Shown here piece by piece: positions 1-5,652 of a DNA stretch of 5,652 bases. The notes beneath the pieces are model-generated. The model was not told the DNA's origin and did not search any database. It saw only the letters and a program-made list of their open reading frames with translations. This stretch comes from CAIYRG01 sp035632215. Lineage in GTDB: Bacteria; Pseudomonadota; Alphaproteobacteria; Micropepsales; Micropepsaceae. A program made the translations under genes and the position numbers. Every line of letters begins with the position of its first letter. Position 1 is the first letter of the stretch. The stretch lies in contig DASQHF010000097.1 in NCBI GenBank assembly GCA_035632215.1, positions 1-5,652 on the forward strand, read 5' to 3'.

Positions 1-1260
1 GCGCTCGAACGAGACGCTCACGCCCTTGACCCGCATGCTGAGCGCATTCGCGATCGAGCGCTTCTCTGGATCGAGATAATCGCGGGTGAAGGATTTGTCC
101 TCGACGCAGACGATCTTCGCGCGCAAGCGATCGATACGCGGATCGGCGGCGACCGCATCCTCGTAGTCGGCTGCGGTCAACCGGCCGAAGATCAGGGACA
201 CCGCCACCATGTACTGGATGCAATGGTCGCGGTCGGCGGGATTTGCGAGCGGGCCTTTCTTGTCGATGATGCGAAGCGCGGCTTCGTGCGTGCGGATGGT
301 GATGGACTCGATGTCCTCGGCCGTCTTACCGATCTCCTTCAAGCGCTCGTGCAGTGTCATCGCCGCTTCGACTGCCGTTTGGGCGTGGAATTCTGCCGGA
401 TAGGAGATCTTGAACAGCACGTTCTCCATCACATACGAGCCGTAAGTGCGCTGGAAGACGAACGGCTTGCCCTTGAAGAGCACGTCATAGAAGCCCCAGA
501 CGGGCGCGGTGAGCGCGGTGGGATAGCCCATCTCGCCCGTGGAAGCGATGAGCGCGAGCCTTACGCCCCGGCTCGTCGCGTCGCCCGCGGCCCAGCTCTT
601 GCGCGAACCCGTGTTTGGCGCGTGGCGGTAGGTACGGAGCGCCTGACCGTCGACAAAGGCTTGGGAAAGCGCGTTGATCGTCGCTTCGCGGGTCAAGCCC
701 AGAAGCTGGCAGACGACCGCAGTGGTTGCCACTTTCACCAGCACGACGTGATCCAAGCCCACGCGATTGAAAGAATTCTCGAGCGCGATCACGCCTTGGA
801 TCTCATGCGCCTTGATCATGGAGGTGAGCACGTCGCGCATGGTGATCGGCCGGCGGCGAAGCGCCGGCGCGTTGCGCGAGAGATAATCCGCGGCCGCCAG
901 AATCCCGCCGAGATTGTCGGACGGATGACCCCATTCGGCAGCCAACCAAGTGTCGTTGAAATCGAGCCAGCGGATCATCGTCCCGATGTTGAACGCGGCC
1001 TGCACCGGATCGAGCCGGTAGGCCGTACCGGGCACGCGGGCGCCCGAGGCGAGCGTTGCTCCCGGCACGACCGGGCCCAAGAGCTTGGTGCAGGCGGGAT
1101 AAGAGAGCGCTTCGAGCCCGCAGCCGAGCGTGTCGATCAGGCAATAGCGCGCCGTCTCGTAGGCAAGCGGGCTCTCGATGACGTAGTTCGCGGCGTAATT
1201 CGCGATGTCGATCAGCACCTGATCCGGCGGCGGTCGCACGGATTCGCGATAGATGGCCAT
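1..1260 (-). CDS. prpD: 2-methylcitrate dehydratase PrpD (C-terminus cut by window edge)
   Basis: Cytoplasmic enzyme of the MmgE/PrpD family that dehydrates 2-methylcitrate to 2-methyl-cis-aconitate in the 2-methylcitrate cycle, which turns propionyl-CoA into pyruvate and succinate. The minus strand is open from the ATG at 1260 to the window edge, giving 420 codons. The translation follows E. coli PrpD (about 483 residues) closely, so roughly 60 C-terminal residues are missing. Recognisable stretches are DTLGCGLEALSYPAC (43-57), the family hallmark RWLDFNDTWLAAEWGHPSDN (97-116), KAHEIQGVIALENSFNRVGLDH (150-171), TYRHAPNTGSRKSWAAGDATS (210-230), YGSYVMENVLFKISYPAEFH (273-292) and NPADRDHCIQYMVA (340-353). 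The dehydratase family needs no iron-sulfur cluster, unlike the alternative AcnD route. The ATG lies 3 bases after the prpC stop with no strong Shine-Dalgarno, so translation is probably coupled to prpC. No frameshift is visible. Identity is very likely; activity is inferred from homology. Confidence 0.95.
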   Translation of the reverse strand, partial: MAIYRESVRPPPDQVLIDIANYAANYVIESPLAYETARYCLIDTLGCGLEALSYPACTKLLGPVVPGATLASGARVPGTAYRLDPVQAAFNIGTMIRWLDFNDTWLAAEWGHPSDNLGGILAAADYLSRNAPALRRRPITMRDVLTSMIKAHEIQGVIALENSFNRVGLDHVVLVKVATTAVVCQLLGLTREATINALSQAFVDGQALRTYRHAPNTGSRKSWAAGDATSRGVRLALIASTGEMGYPTALTAPVWGFYDVLFKGKPFVFQRTYGSYVMENVLFKISYPAEFHAQTAVEAAMTLHERLKEIGKTAEDIESITIRTHEAALRIIDKKGPLANPADRDHCIQYMVAVSLIFGRLTAADYEDAVAADPRIDRLRAKIVCVEDKSFTRDYLDPEKRSIANALSMRVKGVSVSFER

Positions 1261-1263
1261 GCG

Positions 1264-2409
1264 TTAGCGACGCTCGAGCGGCACGAAGACCCGATTTTCG
1301 GGTCCGACGTAATTCGCGGTCGGCCGGATGATCTTGTTGTCCAGCCGCTGCTCGATGATGTGCGCGGCCCAGCCAGAGGTGCGCGAGATGACGAAGAGCG
1401 GCGTGAACATCATGGTCGGAACGTCCATCATGTGGAATGCGACCGCGCTGTACCAGTCGAGGTTGGCGAACATCTTCTTCGCTTTCCCCATCACCGCCTC
1501 GATGCGGTCGGCGACCTCGAACATCCGCATCTCACCGGCTTCGACGGACAGCCGCCGTGCCACCTCCTTGATGATCTTGTTGCGCGGATCGGCGATCGTG
1601 TAGACGGGATGGCCGAAGCCGATGACGATCTCTTTGGCGGCAATCCGCCGCAAGATGTCGGCCTCGGCCTCGTCAGGAGTCGCATAGCGATTCTGGACCT
1701 CGAACGAGAACTCGTTCGCGCCGCCGTGCTTGGGCCCCCTGAGCGCGCCGATCGCGCCGACGATCGCTGAGTAAAAATCCGAGGCCGTCCCCGCGATCAC
1801 GCGCGCGGTGAAGGTCGAGGCATTGAACTCGTGCTCGGCGTAGAGGTTCAGTGACGTGTGCATGGCCCGCACTTGCGATGGGCTTGGCGGCGTGCCGTGC
1901 AGCAAGTGGAGGAAATGCCCGCCCACGGAATCATCGTTCGTCTGCACCTCGATCCGCTTGCCCTCATTGGCGAAGTGGTACCAATAGAGCAGCATCGAGG
2001 CGAGGGACGCGATCAGCCTATCGGCGATCTCGCGGGCGCCTTCGACCGCATGGTCTTCCTTCTCGGGCGCAAGCGAGCCGAGCGCGGAAGCTGCCGTCCG
2101 CATTACGTCCATCGGATGCGCGGACGAGGGGAGAGTCTCGAGCACGGTCTTCAACGGTGAGGGCAGCCCGCGAAGAGACTTAAGCTTCGCCTTGTAGGCG
2201 GCGAGCTCGGCCACGGTCGGCAGCCGTTCGTGGATCAGGAGATACGCGATCTCCTCGAACTCGCAGCGCGCGGCGATGTCGAGGATGTCGTAGCCGCGAT
2301 AATGGAGGTCGTTACCCGTACGGCCGACAGTCGAGAGCGCGGTGTTGCCCGCGACGATCCCTGAGAGCACAACGGACTTTTTCGGTTTGTTCGGTTCTTT
2401 GTCGCTCAA
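1264..2409 (-). CDS. prpC: 2-methylcitrate synthase PrpC, TTG start
   Basis: Cytoplasmic citrate-synthase-family enzyme that condenses propionyl-CoA with oxaloacetate to give 2-methylcitrate, the substrate of the PrpD encoded 3 bases downstream. The 381 residues match the usual PrpC length (389 in E. coli) and are collinear with it. Diagnostic segments are PKKSVVLSGIVAGNTALSTV (9-28), GNDLHYRGYDILDIA (32-46), HPMDVMRT (98-105), GGHFLHLLHG (163-172) and AEHEFNASTF (191-200). The three catalytic residues of the family are present: His228 in GPKHGGANE, His267 in GFGHPVY and Asp318 in NLDWYSA. The C-terminal IRPTANYVGPENR is typical of PrpC rather than ordinary GltA. The start is TTG (2409-2407): an in-frame TAG lies upstream with no ATG or GTG between, and the next internal Met is residue 100, beyond much conserved sequence. 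AAGAGA six bases upstream is a fair ribosome-binding site. Some PrpC enzymes also accept acetyl-CoA, so residual citrate synthase activity is possible. Confidence 0.95.
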   Translation of the reverse strand: MSDKEPNKPKKSVVLSGIVAGNTALSTVGRTGNDLHYRGYDILDIAARCEFEEIAYLLIHERLPTVAELAAYKAKLKSLRGLPSPLKTVLETLPSSAHPMDVMRTAASALGSLAPEKEDHAVEGAREIADRLIASLASMLLYWYHFANEGKRIEVQTNDDSVGGHFLHLLHGTPPSPSQVRAMHTSLNLYAEHEFNASTFTARVIAGTASDFYSAIVGAIGALRGPKHGGANEFSFEVQNRYATPDEAEADILRRIAAKEIVIGFGHPVYTIADPRNKIIKEVARRLSVEAGEMRMFEVADRIEAVMGKAKKMFANLDWYSAVAFHMMDVPTMMFTPLFVISRTSGWAAHIIEQRLDNKIIRPTANYVGPENRVFVPLERR

Positions 2410-2415
2410 GGGGAT

Positions 2416-2421
2416 TCTCTT
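2416..2421 (-). promoter_or_regulatory. ribosome-binding site of prpC
   Basis: On the minus strand AAGAGA sits six bases before the TTG initiation codon of prpC. It is a partial but well-spaced match to the Shine-Dalgarno consensus and supports initiation at the non-ATG codon. Seen in sequence; function inferred. Confidence 0.55.
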
Positions 2422-2444
2422 AGCGGGCGGGAGAGGCGTAGGCG

Positions 2445-2473
2445 ATGATAGGGACCGCGGAATTGCCTGAAAA
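2445..2473 (-). promoter_or_regulatory. candidate sigma-70-type promoter for prpCD
   Basis: On the minus strand, TTTTCA (2473-2468; 4 of 6 against TTGACA) and TATCAT (2450-2445; 5 of 6 against TATAAT) are separated by exactly 17 bases. Transcription would begin near 2438 and give a leader of about 30 bases before the TTG start. This is the best promoter-like pair found by eye on this strand of the intergenic region. It is a weak prediction, because such matches arise by chance. Confidence 0.3.
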
Positions 2474-2573
2474 GGGCGCTAGTGCACCGCTTTTCCACCG
2501 CAAACGGCTGTTCCACAACGAGAATTTGCTTGAAGTAACGGTCTTTAAGCTTGCGCCAGGGCACACTTGTTGC

Positions 2574-2599
2574 TTGGGTCGTCAAGTTTGCGCTACCAC
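2574..2599 (+). promoter_or_regulatory. candidate promoter for the glycosyltransferase operon
   Basis: TTGGGTC (2574-2580), an 11-base spacer and GCTACCAC (2592-2599) resemble the alphaproteobacterial housekeeping pattern known from Caulobacter (TTGACGS, 10-14 bases, GCTANAWC). The -10 half matches 7 of 8 positions, while the -35 half keeps only TTG and the last base. Transcription would start roughly 20 bases before the ATG at 2626. Low certainty. Confidence 0.25.
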
Positions 2600-2625
2600 G
2601 CGGTTAGCTCTGGGATTCGGGTCTC

Positions 2626-3774
2626 ATGTCGCAGCTTGTGTCGTTGCCTTCGCGCCTTACCGAGGTGGGCTTGCGTCCCGAAACGAGAACCGGCGGGCCC
2701 GAGCTCTCGGTCGTGGTCCCGACCTTTCGCGAAGCGGGGAATGTCGCGGCCCTCGTCGAGAAACTCGACGCGGCGCTTCAGGGCTGCGCCTGGGAGGTGG
2801 TTTTCGTCGATGACGATTCGCCGGACGGCACTGCGGATGTGGTCAAGGAGATCGCACTTTCGGATTCGCGCGTCCGCTGCTTGAGGCGCGTCAGCCGCCG
2901 GGGGCTCGCGGGCGCCTGCATCGAGGGCATCCTGTCCTCGAGCGCGCCCTATGTCGCGGTGATGGACGCCGATCTCCAGCATGATGAGACCGTGCTTCCG
3001 CGCATGCTGTCTACCCTGAAGTCCGGCGACTCCGATCTCGTCGTCGGGACGAGATATGCGCATGGCGGGAGCGCGGATGCCTTCTCCAAGACGCGCGGCG
3101 CGGCGAGCAGGCTCGCAACCTGGCTGTCGCGGACGCTGACGGGGGTCAAGCTCAGCGATCCGATGAGCGGCTTCTTCATGATCCGGCGCGAGGCCTTCGA
3201 TCCGCTGGCGGCCTCGCTCTTCCCGCAAGGCTTCAAGATCCTGCTCGACATCGTCATCACCGCCAAAGGAACTTTGAGGATCGCGGAAGAACCCTATGTG
3301 TTCGGCGCGCGCCTGCATGGCGAGTCGAAGCTCGACACAAGGGTGGCGATGGACTTCCTCGGGCTTCTCTTGGCGAAGCTTTCCGGGGGCGCGGTGACGC
3401 CGCGATTCCTCTCTTTCATCCTCGTCGGGACGCTCGGACTGGGTGTGCACTTGGCCGCGCTCGACGCAGCGCTTACCTCTGGGCTCAGTTTCACGCCGGC
3501 TTACGTCATCGGTGCGCTCGTAGCAATGACGTCTAACTTCCTCTTCAACAACGCGCTCACCTACCGTGACAAGCGGATTAAAGGGCTCGGCATGATCACG
3601 GGACTCTTGGGCTTCTACCTCGTAAGCGCGGTCGGACTGTTGACGGGAGTCGGCACGGCTTCCTGGCTCTATGCCTATCAGCCCGTTTGGTGGCTCGCTG
3701 GCTTTGCCGGCGCGGTGATGGGCGCGGTCTGGAACTATTCCATGTCCACTCTCTTCGTGTGGCGCGTGAAGTGA
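2626..3774 (+). CDS. polyprenyl-phosphate glycosyltransferase: GT2 domain fused to GtrA-like membrane domain
   Basis: Two-domain protein of 382 residues. Residues about 27-250 form a GT-A fold family 2 glycosyltransferase of the dolichyl-phosphate mannose synthase type, which moves a sugar from a nucleotide donor to a polyprenyl phosphate at the inner face of the membrane. Motifs are VVVPTFREAGNV (29-40), VFVDDDSPDGT (59-69), the metal-binding DAD in MDADLQHD (113-120), VVGTRY (139-144), SDPMSGFFMIRR (177-188) and RLHGESKL (229-236). Residues about 259-380 form a GtrA-like domain with four predicted membrane helices (about 262-280, 290-308, 325-345, 355-375), including FLFNNALTYRDK and a terminal WNYSMSTLFVWR. 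GtrA proteins are proposed to flip lipid-linked sugars. The start is the first ATG after an in-frame TAG at 2605, with a weak GGGA ribosome site about ten bases upstream. The stop overlaps the next gene by four bases. The sugar (mannose, glucose or other) cannot be told from sequence; the family assignment is secure. Confidence 0.9.
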   Translation: MSQLVSLPSRLTEVGLRPETRTGGPELSVVVPTFREAGNVAALVEKLDAALQGCAWEVVFVDDDSPDGTADVVKEIALSDSRVRCLRRVSRRGLAGACIEGILSSSAPYVAVMDADLQHDETVLPRMLSTLKSGDSDLVVGTRYAHGGSADAFSKTRGAASRLATWLSRTLTGVKLSDPMSGFFMIRREAFDPLAASLFPQGFKILLDIVITAKGTLRIAEEPYVFGARLHGESKLDTRVAMDFLGLLLAKLSGGAVTPRFLSFILVGTLGLGVHLAALDAALTSGLSFTPAYVIGALVAMTSNFLFNNALTYRDKRIKGLGMITGLLGFYLVSAVGLLTGVGTASWLYAYQPVWWLAGFAGAVMGAVWNYSMSTLFVWRVK

Positions 3775-5246
3775 AGTTTTACGCCGAGCGCCCGGCGCAA
3801 GTTTTAACGGGCGCGATCGGCTTGATGATCCTCATTCGCGGGATTGCCGCGGCGACGACTCCGCTCGCGGCCGATGAAGCCTATTACTGGCTGTGGTCGA
3901 AGCATCTAGCGTTCGGTTATCTCGATCACCCGCCGCTGATCGCTTTCATCATTCGCGCCGGAACCGCCGTTTTCGGCGACACGAGTCTCGGCGTGCGCAT
4001 CGTGCCCTGGCTGTTGTCCCTTGTCGCGACTGTCGCGGTCTGGCGGACGGGCGTTATCCTCTTGAAGAACGCCTATGCGGCGGGGTTAGCAGCCTTCATC
4101 TTCAACCTGATGCCGATGGTCGGGATCGAGGCGCTCGTCGCCACGCCCGATGCCCCGGAGATCGCCGCGGCCGCGGTCCTTCTCTGGATTCTCACCGAGA
4201 TCGGCGCGGGCGCCGGCGGTCCATGGTGGATCGCCGCCGGCATCGCAGCAGGCTTCGCTCTTCTCTCGAAATACACCGGCTTCTTCTTGGGCGCGGGCAT
4301 CCTTCTTTGGCTAGTCGCCGATGCGCGTCAGCGCCATTGGTTCGCATCGCCCTGGCCCTATCTCGGCGGGGCAATCGCGCTTCTCTTGTTCGCGCCCGTC
4401 GTCTTGTGGAATGCGCAGCACGACTGGGTCTCGTTTCAGATGCAGTTCGGCCGCGTTTCGGCGGGCGGATTGACCTGGCGCTATCTCCTGGAGCTGTTGG
4501 GTGCGCAAGTCGGACTGGCGTCGCCCTTCATTTTCGGCTTCGGCATCTGGGCACTTTACCGGAGCATGCGCGATCGCGATGGATCCTGGCCCGATCTCAA
4601 GCTGATCGTCTTTCTCATGGCGCCCGCGGTGATCTATTTCCTGGTGCATGCGCTGCATGATCGCGTCCAGGGCAACTGGCCTTCGTTCCTATACTCTGCA
4701 TTTGCAATCGCGGTCGCGGCGGGACTCCAGATTCTCGCGCGACGCGAACACTTGACACGTACGGTGCGGATCTCGCGATTGCTCGCCGCGCCGCTCGCTG
4801 GCGTCATGACGGTCGCGGTCTACGCGCAAGCCATGTTCGGCATCGTTCCGGTCGTGCGCGAACCGGTGTCGCGGCTGATCGCGGCCGGTATCGAGCCTGT
4901 GGTGATGGATCTCGAAGTCCTCAAGAGCCAGGCGGGCGCGAGCGTCATCGTGACAACGAGCTACGCCGTGACCGGATGGCTCTCCTTCTACCTGCCTCGC
5001 GGCACGCCGGTGATTCAGCTGAACGAGCGCACGCGCTGGATCAACGAACCCCCGCCCAATCGCGAGCTCCTGTCCGGTCCGCTCCTTTATGTGACCGAGC
5101 GCCGGAACGACCAGATGGCGGAACTCCGCAAGACGTTTGCCGACGTCGTGCCGCTCGCGCATATCGCGCGCTATCGCAAGGGCGCGGTGTTCGACGAATA
5201 CGCGGTCTATCGTCTGGACGGCTTGCGCGGCGAGCCGTTTTTCTAG
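3771..5246 (+). CDS. integral membrane glycosyltransferase, GT39/GT83 (PMT_2/ArnT-like) family
   Basis: Polytopic GT-C glycosyltransferase of 491 residues that, by family knowledge, transfers a sugar from a polyprenyl-phosphate carrier to a lipid, glycan or protein acceptor on the periplasmic side. About eleven hydrophobic segments lie between residues 11 and 357, followed by a hydrophilic region (about 360-491) probably in the periplasm. The first periplasmic loop carries the expected acidic motif AADEAYYW (33-40; Asp35 is the likely catalytic base) and YLDHPPL (50-56). ATPDAPE (124-130), LSKYTG (165-170) and RVQGNWPS (298-305) are also family-typical. The chosen start is the GTG at 3771, which shares GTGA with the upstream stop, so translation is probably coupled; no good Shine-Dalgarno is seen. 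The open frame continues upstream to an ATG at 3687, but those 28 residues lie inside the previous gene and are polar and arginine-rich, unlike a family N-terminus. Pairing with the upstream GT2-GtrA gene suggests the latter supplies its lipid-linked donor. Acceptor unknown. Confidence 0.85.
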   Translation: MKFYAERPAQVLTGAIGLMILIRGIAAATTPLAADEAYYWLWSKHLAFGYLDHPPLIAFIIRAGTAVFGDTSLGVRIVPWLLSLVATVAVWRTGVILLKNAYAAGLAAFIFNLMPMVGIEALVATPDAPEIAAAAVLLWILTEIGAGAGGPWWIAAGIAAGFALLSKYTGFFLGAGILLWLVADARQRHWFASPWPYLGGAIALLLFAPVVLWNAQHDWVSFQMQFGRVSAGGLTWRYLLELLGAQVGLASPFIFGFGIWALYRSMRDRDGSWPDLKLIVFLMAPAVIYFLVHALHDRVQGNWPSFLYSAFAIAVAAGLQILARREHLTRTVRISRLLAAPLAGVMTVAVYAQAMFGIVPVVREPVSRLIAAGIEPVVMDLEVLKSQAGASVIVTTSYAVTGWLSFYLPRGTPVIQLNERTRWINEPPPNRELLSGPLLYVTERRNDQMAELRKTFADVVPLAHIARYRKGAVFDEYAVYRLDGLRGEPFF

Positions 5247-5252
5247 CTCCAA

Positions 5253-5283
5253 GTGTCATCCCCGCTTTCTCGGGGGATGACAC
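5253..5283. terminator. strong hairpin between convergent genes, probable bidirectional terminator or dispersed palindrome
   Basis: A perfect 11-base inverted repeat, GTGTCATCCCC (5253-5263) and GGGGATGACAC (5273-5283), encloses a 9-base loop. It begins 6 bases after the stop of the plus-strand gene and ends 11 bases before the stop codon of the convergent minus-strand gene. That position suits shared termination. Neither side carries a T-tract, so it is not a classical intrinsic terminator. The GTCATCCCCG...CGGGGATGAC core resembles palindromes scattered between alphaproteobacterial genes, so it may be one copy of a repeat family. The structure is seen directly; the role is inferred. Confidence 0.6.
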
Positions 5284-5294
5284 GGTGGGGCGTT

Positions 5295-5652
5295 CTACGG
5301 CACGAAGAAGCGCGCGCTGAGCTGGAATTGGGTTTCCGTGAAATGTGCCTGCATCGCTTCGAGGGTCCGCTGCGCGCGCCAGGAGTTGGTCACCAAAGCT
5401 TCGGCCGTGAGCCTGAGCCAATCATAAGGCAGATAGTTGATGGCGAAGGTGAGCGCGTTGCCGTGCTCGCTCAGCCTCAAGGAGCGTCCGGTATGATCTT
5501 CGGACGGCGACAACACATCGGCGCGGCCCGCCACGCGCCAATCGTCGGAAATCGTCCAGCCCGCGAGCAGATAAGCGGCCGCGAAATCCGTGTCGCTGGT
5601 GAAGAAAGGGCTGGGCTCGATCAGAGTGTCGCCGGTCATGCCCTGGGCGAGC
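5295..5652 (-). CDS. C-terminal part of a probable outer-membrane beta-barrel protein
   Basis: The minus-strand frame is open from the right window edge to a TAG at 5297-5295, giving about 119 residues. There is an internal ATG at 5639, but codons before it (reading LAQG) stay open, so this is most likely the tail of a longer gene that starts outside the window. The sequence alternates polar and hydrophobic or aromatic residues in short strands with polar turns, for example DFAAAYLLAGWTIS, WRVAGRADVLS, NALTFAINYLPYDWLRLTAEALVTN and TQFQLSARFFVP. This fits successive transmembrane strands of a porin-like barrel. The end FQLSARFFVP puts aromatic residues near the C-terminus, as outer-membrane proteins do for assembly, although the last residue is Pro rather than Phe. 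No specific family or substrate is recognised. It could instead be a periplasmic beta-rich protein. It converges on the glycosyltransferase operon and is probably an independent unit. Confidence 0.5.
   Translation of the reverse strand, partial: LAQGMTGDTLIEPSPFFTSDTDFAAAYLLAGWTISDDWRVAGRADVLSPSEDHTGRSLRLSEHGNALTFAINYLPYDWLRLTAEALVTNSWRAQRTLEAMQAHFTETQFQLSARFFVP

Larger units (their letters stand above)
2410..2625. promoter_or_regulatory. divergent intergenic region between prpC and the glycosyltransferase operon
   Basis: These 216 bases separate two divergently read operons and must hold both promoters. The stretch is less GC-rich than the genes. TTTGCG occurs in opposite orientations at 2504-2499 (minus) and 2587-2592 (plus). 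GCTTG occurs three times on the plus strand, at 2528, 2549 and 2572, about two helical turns apart. These could be operator half-sites, but no known regulator can be assigned. No convincing small gene is present: the open frame beginning at 2445 runs out of frame into the glycosyltransferase and resembles nothing known. Confidence 0.6.

Noticed and set aside
803..1144. Minus-strand open frame of 113 codons within prpD
   Set aside because: It is in a different frame from the conserved PrpD reading, which continues uninterrupted through this region.
223..1770. Long plus-strand open frame (515 codons) antisense to prpD and prpC
   Set aside because: It lies opposite two well-conserved enzymes. 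The translation is rich in Arg, Asp, His and Gly with no recognisable domain, as expected of a shadow frame in GC-rich DNA.
2500..2515. Sigma-54-like site upstream of prpC on the minus strand (TGG...TTTGC)
   Set aside because: Enteric prp operons use sigma-54 with PrpR, so it was considered. The GG and GC elements are 11 bases apart rather than the strictly required 10, and the intervening bases fit the consensus poorly.
2445..2813. Plus-strand open frame of 122 codons starting in the intergenic region
   Set aside because: It overlaps the glycosyltransferase gene out of frame, has no good ribosome-binding site, and its translation matches nothing recognisable.
2593..3450. Minus-strand open frame (285 codons) antisense to the GT2-GtrA gene
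   Set aside because: Low-complexity charged translation without motifs; the plus strand carries clear glycosyltransferase motifs over the same bases.
4689..5252. Minus-strand open frame of 187 codons antisense to the end of the GT39-like gene
   Set aside because: His/Arg/Asp-rich shadow translation lacking domains; the plus-strand frame is intact and family-typical in its membrane part.

Overview
The window looks like chromosomal DNA of a GC-rich proteobacterium, most likely an alphaproteobacterium. The basis is base composition, the close match of PrpC and PrpD to proteobacterial 2-methylcitrate cycle enzymes, and a GATGAC/GTCATC-type intergenic palindrome of a kind common in that class. 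Genus cannot be decided from this sequence. There is no sign of mobile elements, CRISPR, tRNA or rRNA. The content is mostly ordinary metabolism plus a compact envelope-glycosylation gene pair.

Layout: (1) Positions 1-2409, minus strand, hold a prpC-prpD operon. prpC (2-methylcitrate synthase, complete, TTG start) is followed after 3 bases by prpD (2-methylcitrate dehydratase), whose C-terminus runs off the left edge. Together they perform the first two committed steps of propionyl-CoA breakdown; prpB, prpE and a regulator are not in the window. (2) Positions 2410-2625 are a divergent intergenic region with a plausible promoter in each direction. (3) Positions 2626-5246, plus strand, hold two translationally coupled genes: a family 2 glycosyltransferase fused to a GtrA-type membrane domain, then a family 39/83-like integral membrane glycosyltransferase. 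By family knowledge, the first would load a sugar onto a polyprenyl phosphate and perhaps help flip it, and the second would transfer the sugar to an acceptor on the periplasmic side. (4) Positions 5253-5283 form a strong hairpin between convergent genes. (5) Positions 5295-5652, minus strand, hold the C-terminal part of a protein that looks like an outer-membrane beta-barrel; its start lies beyond the right edge.

The two operons are divergent and have no evident functional link. The most interesting item is the two-gene glycosylation module, which appears to pack the three roles of a GtrA/GtrB/GtrC-type system into two coupled genes. Its sugar and acceptor are unknown.
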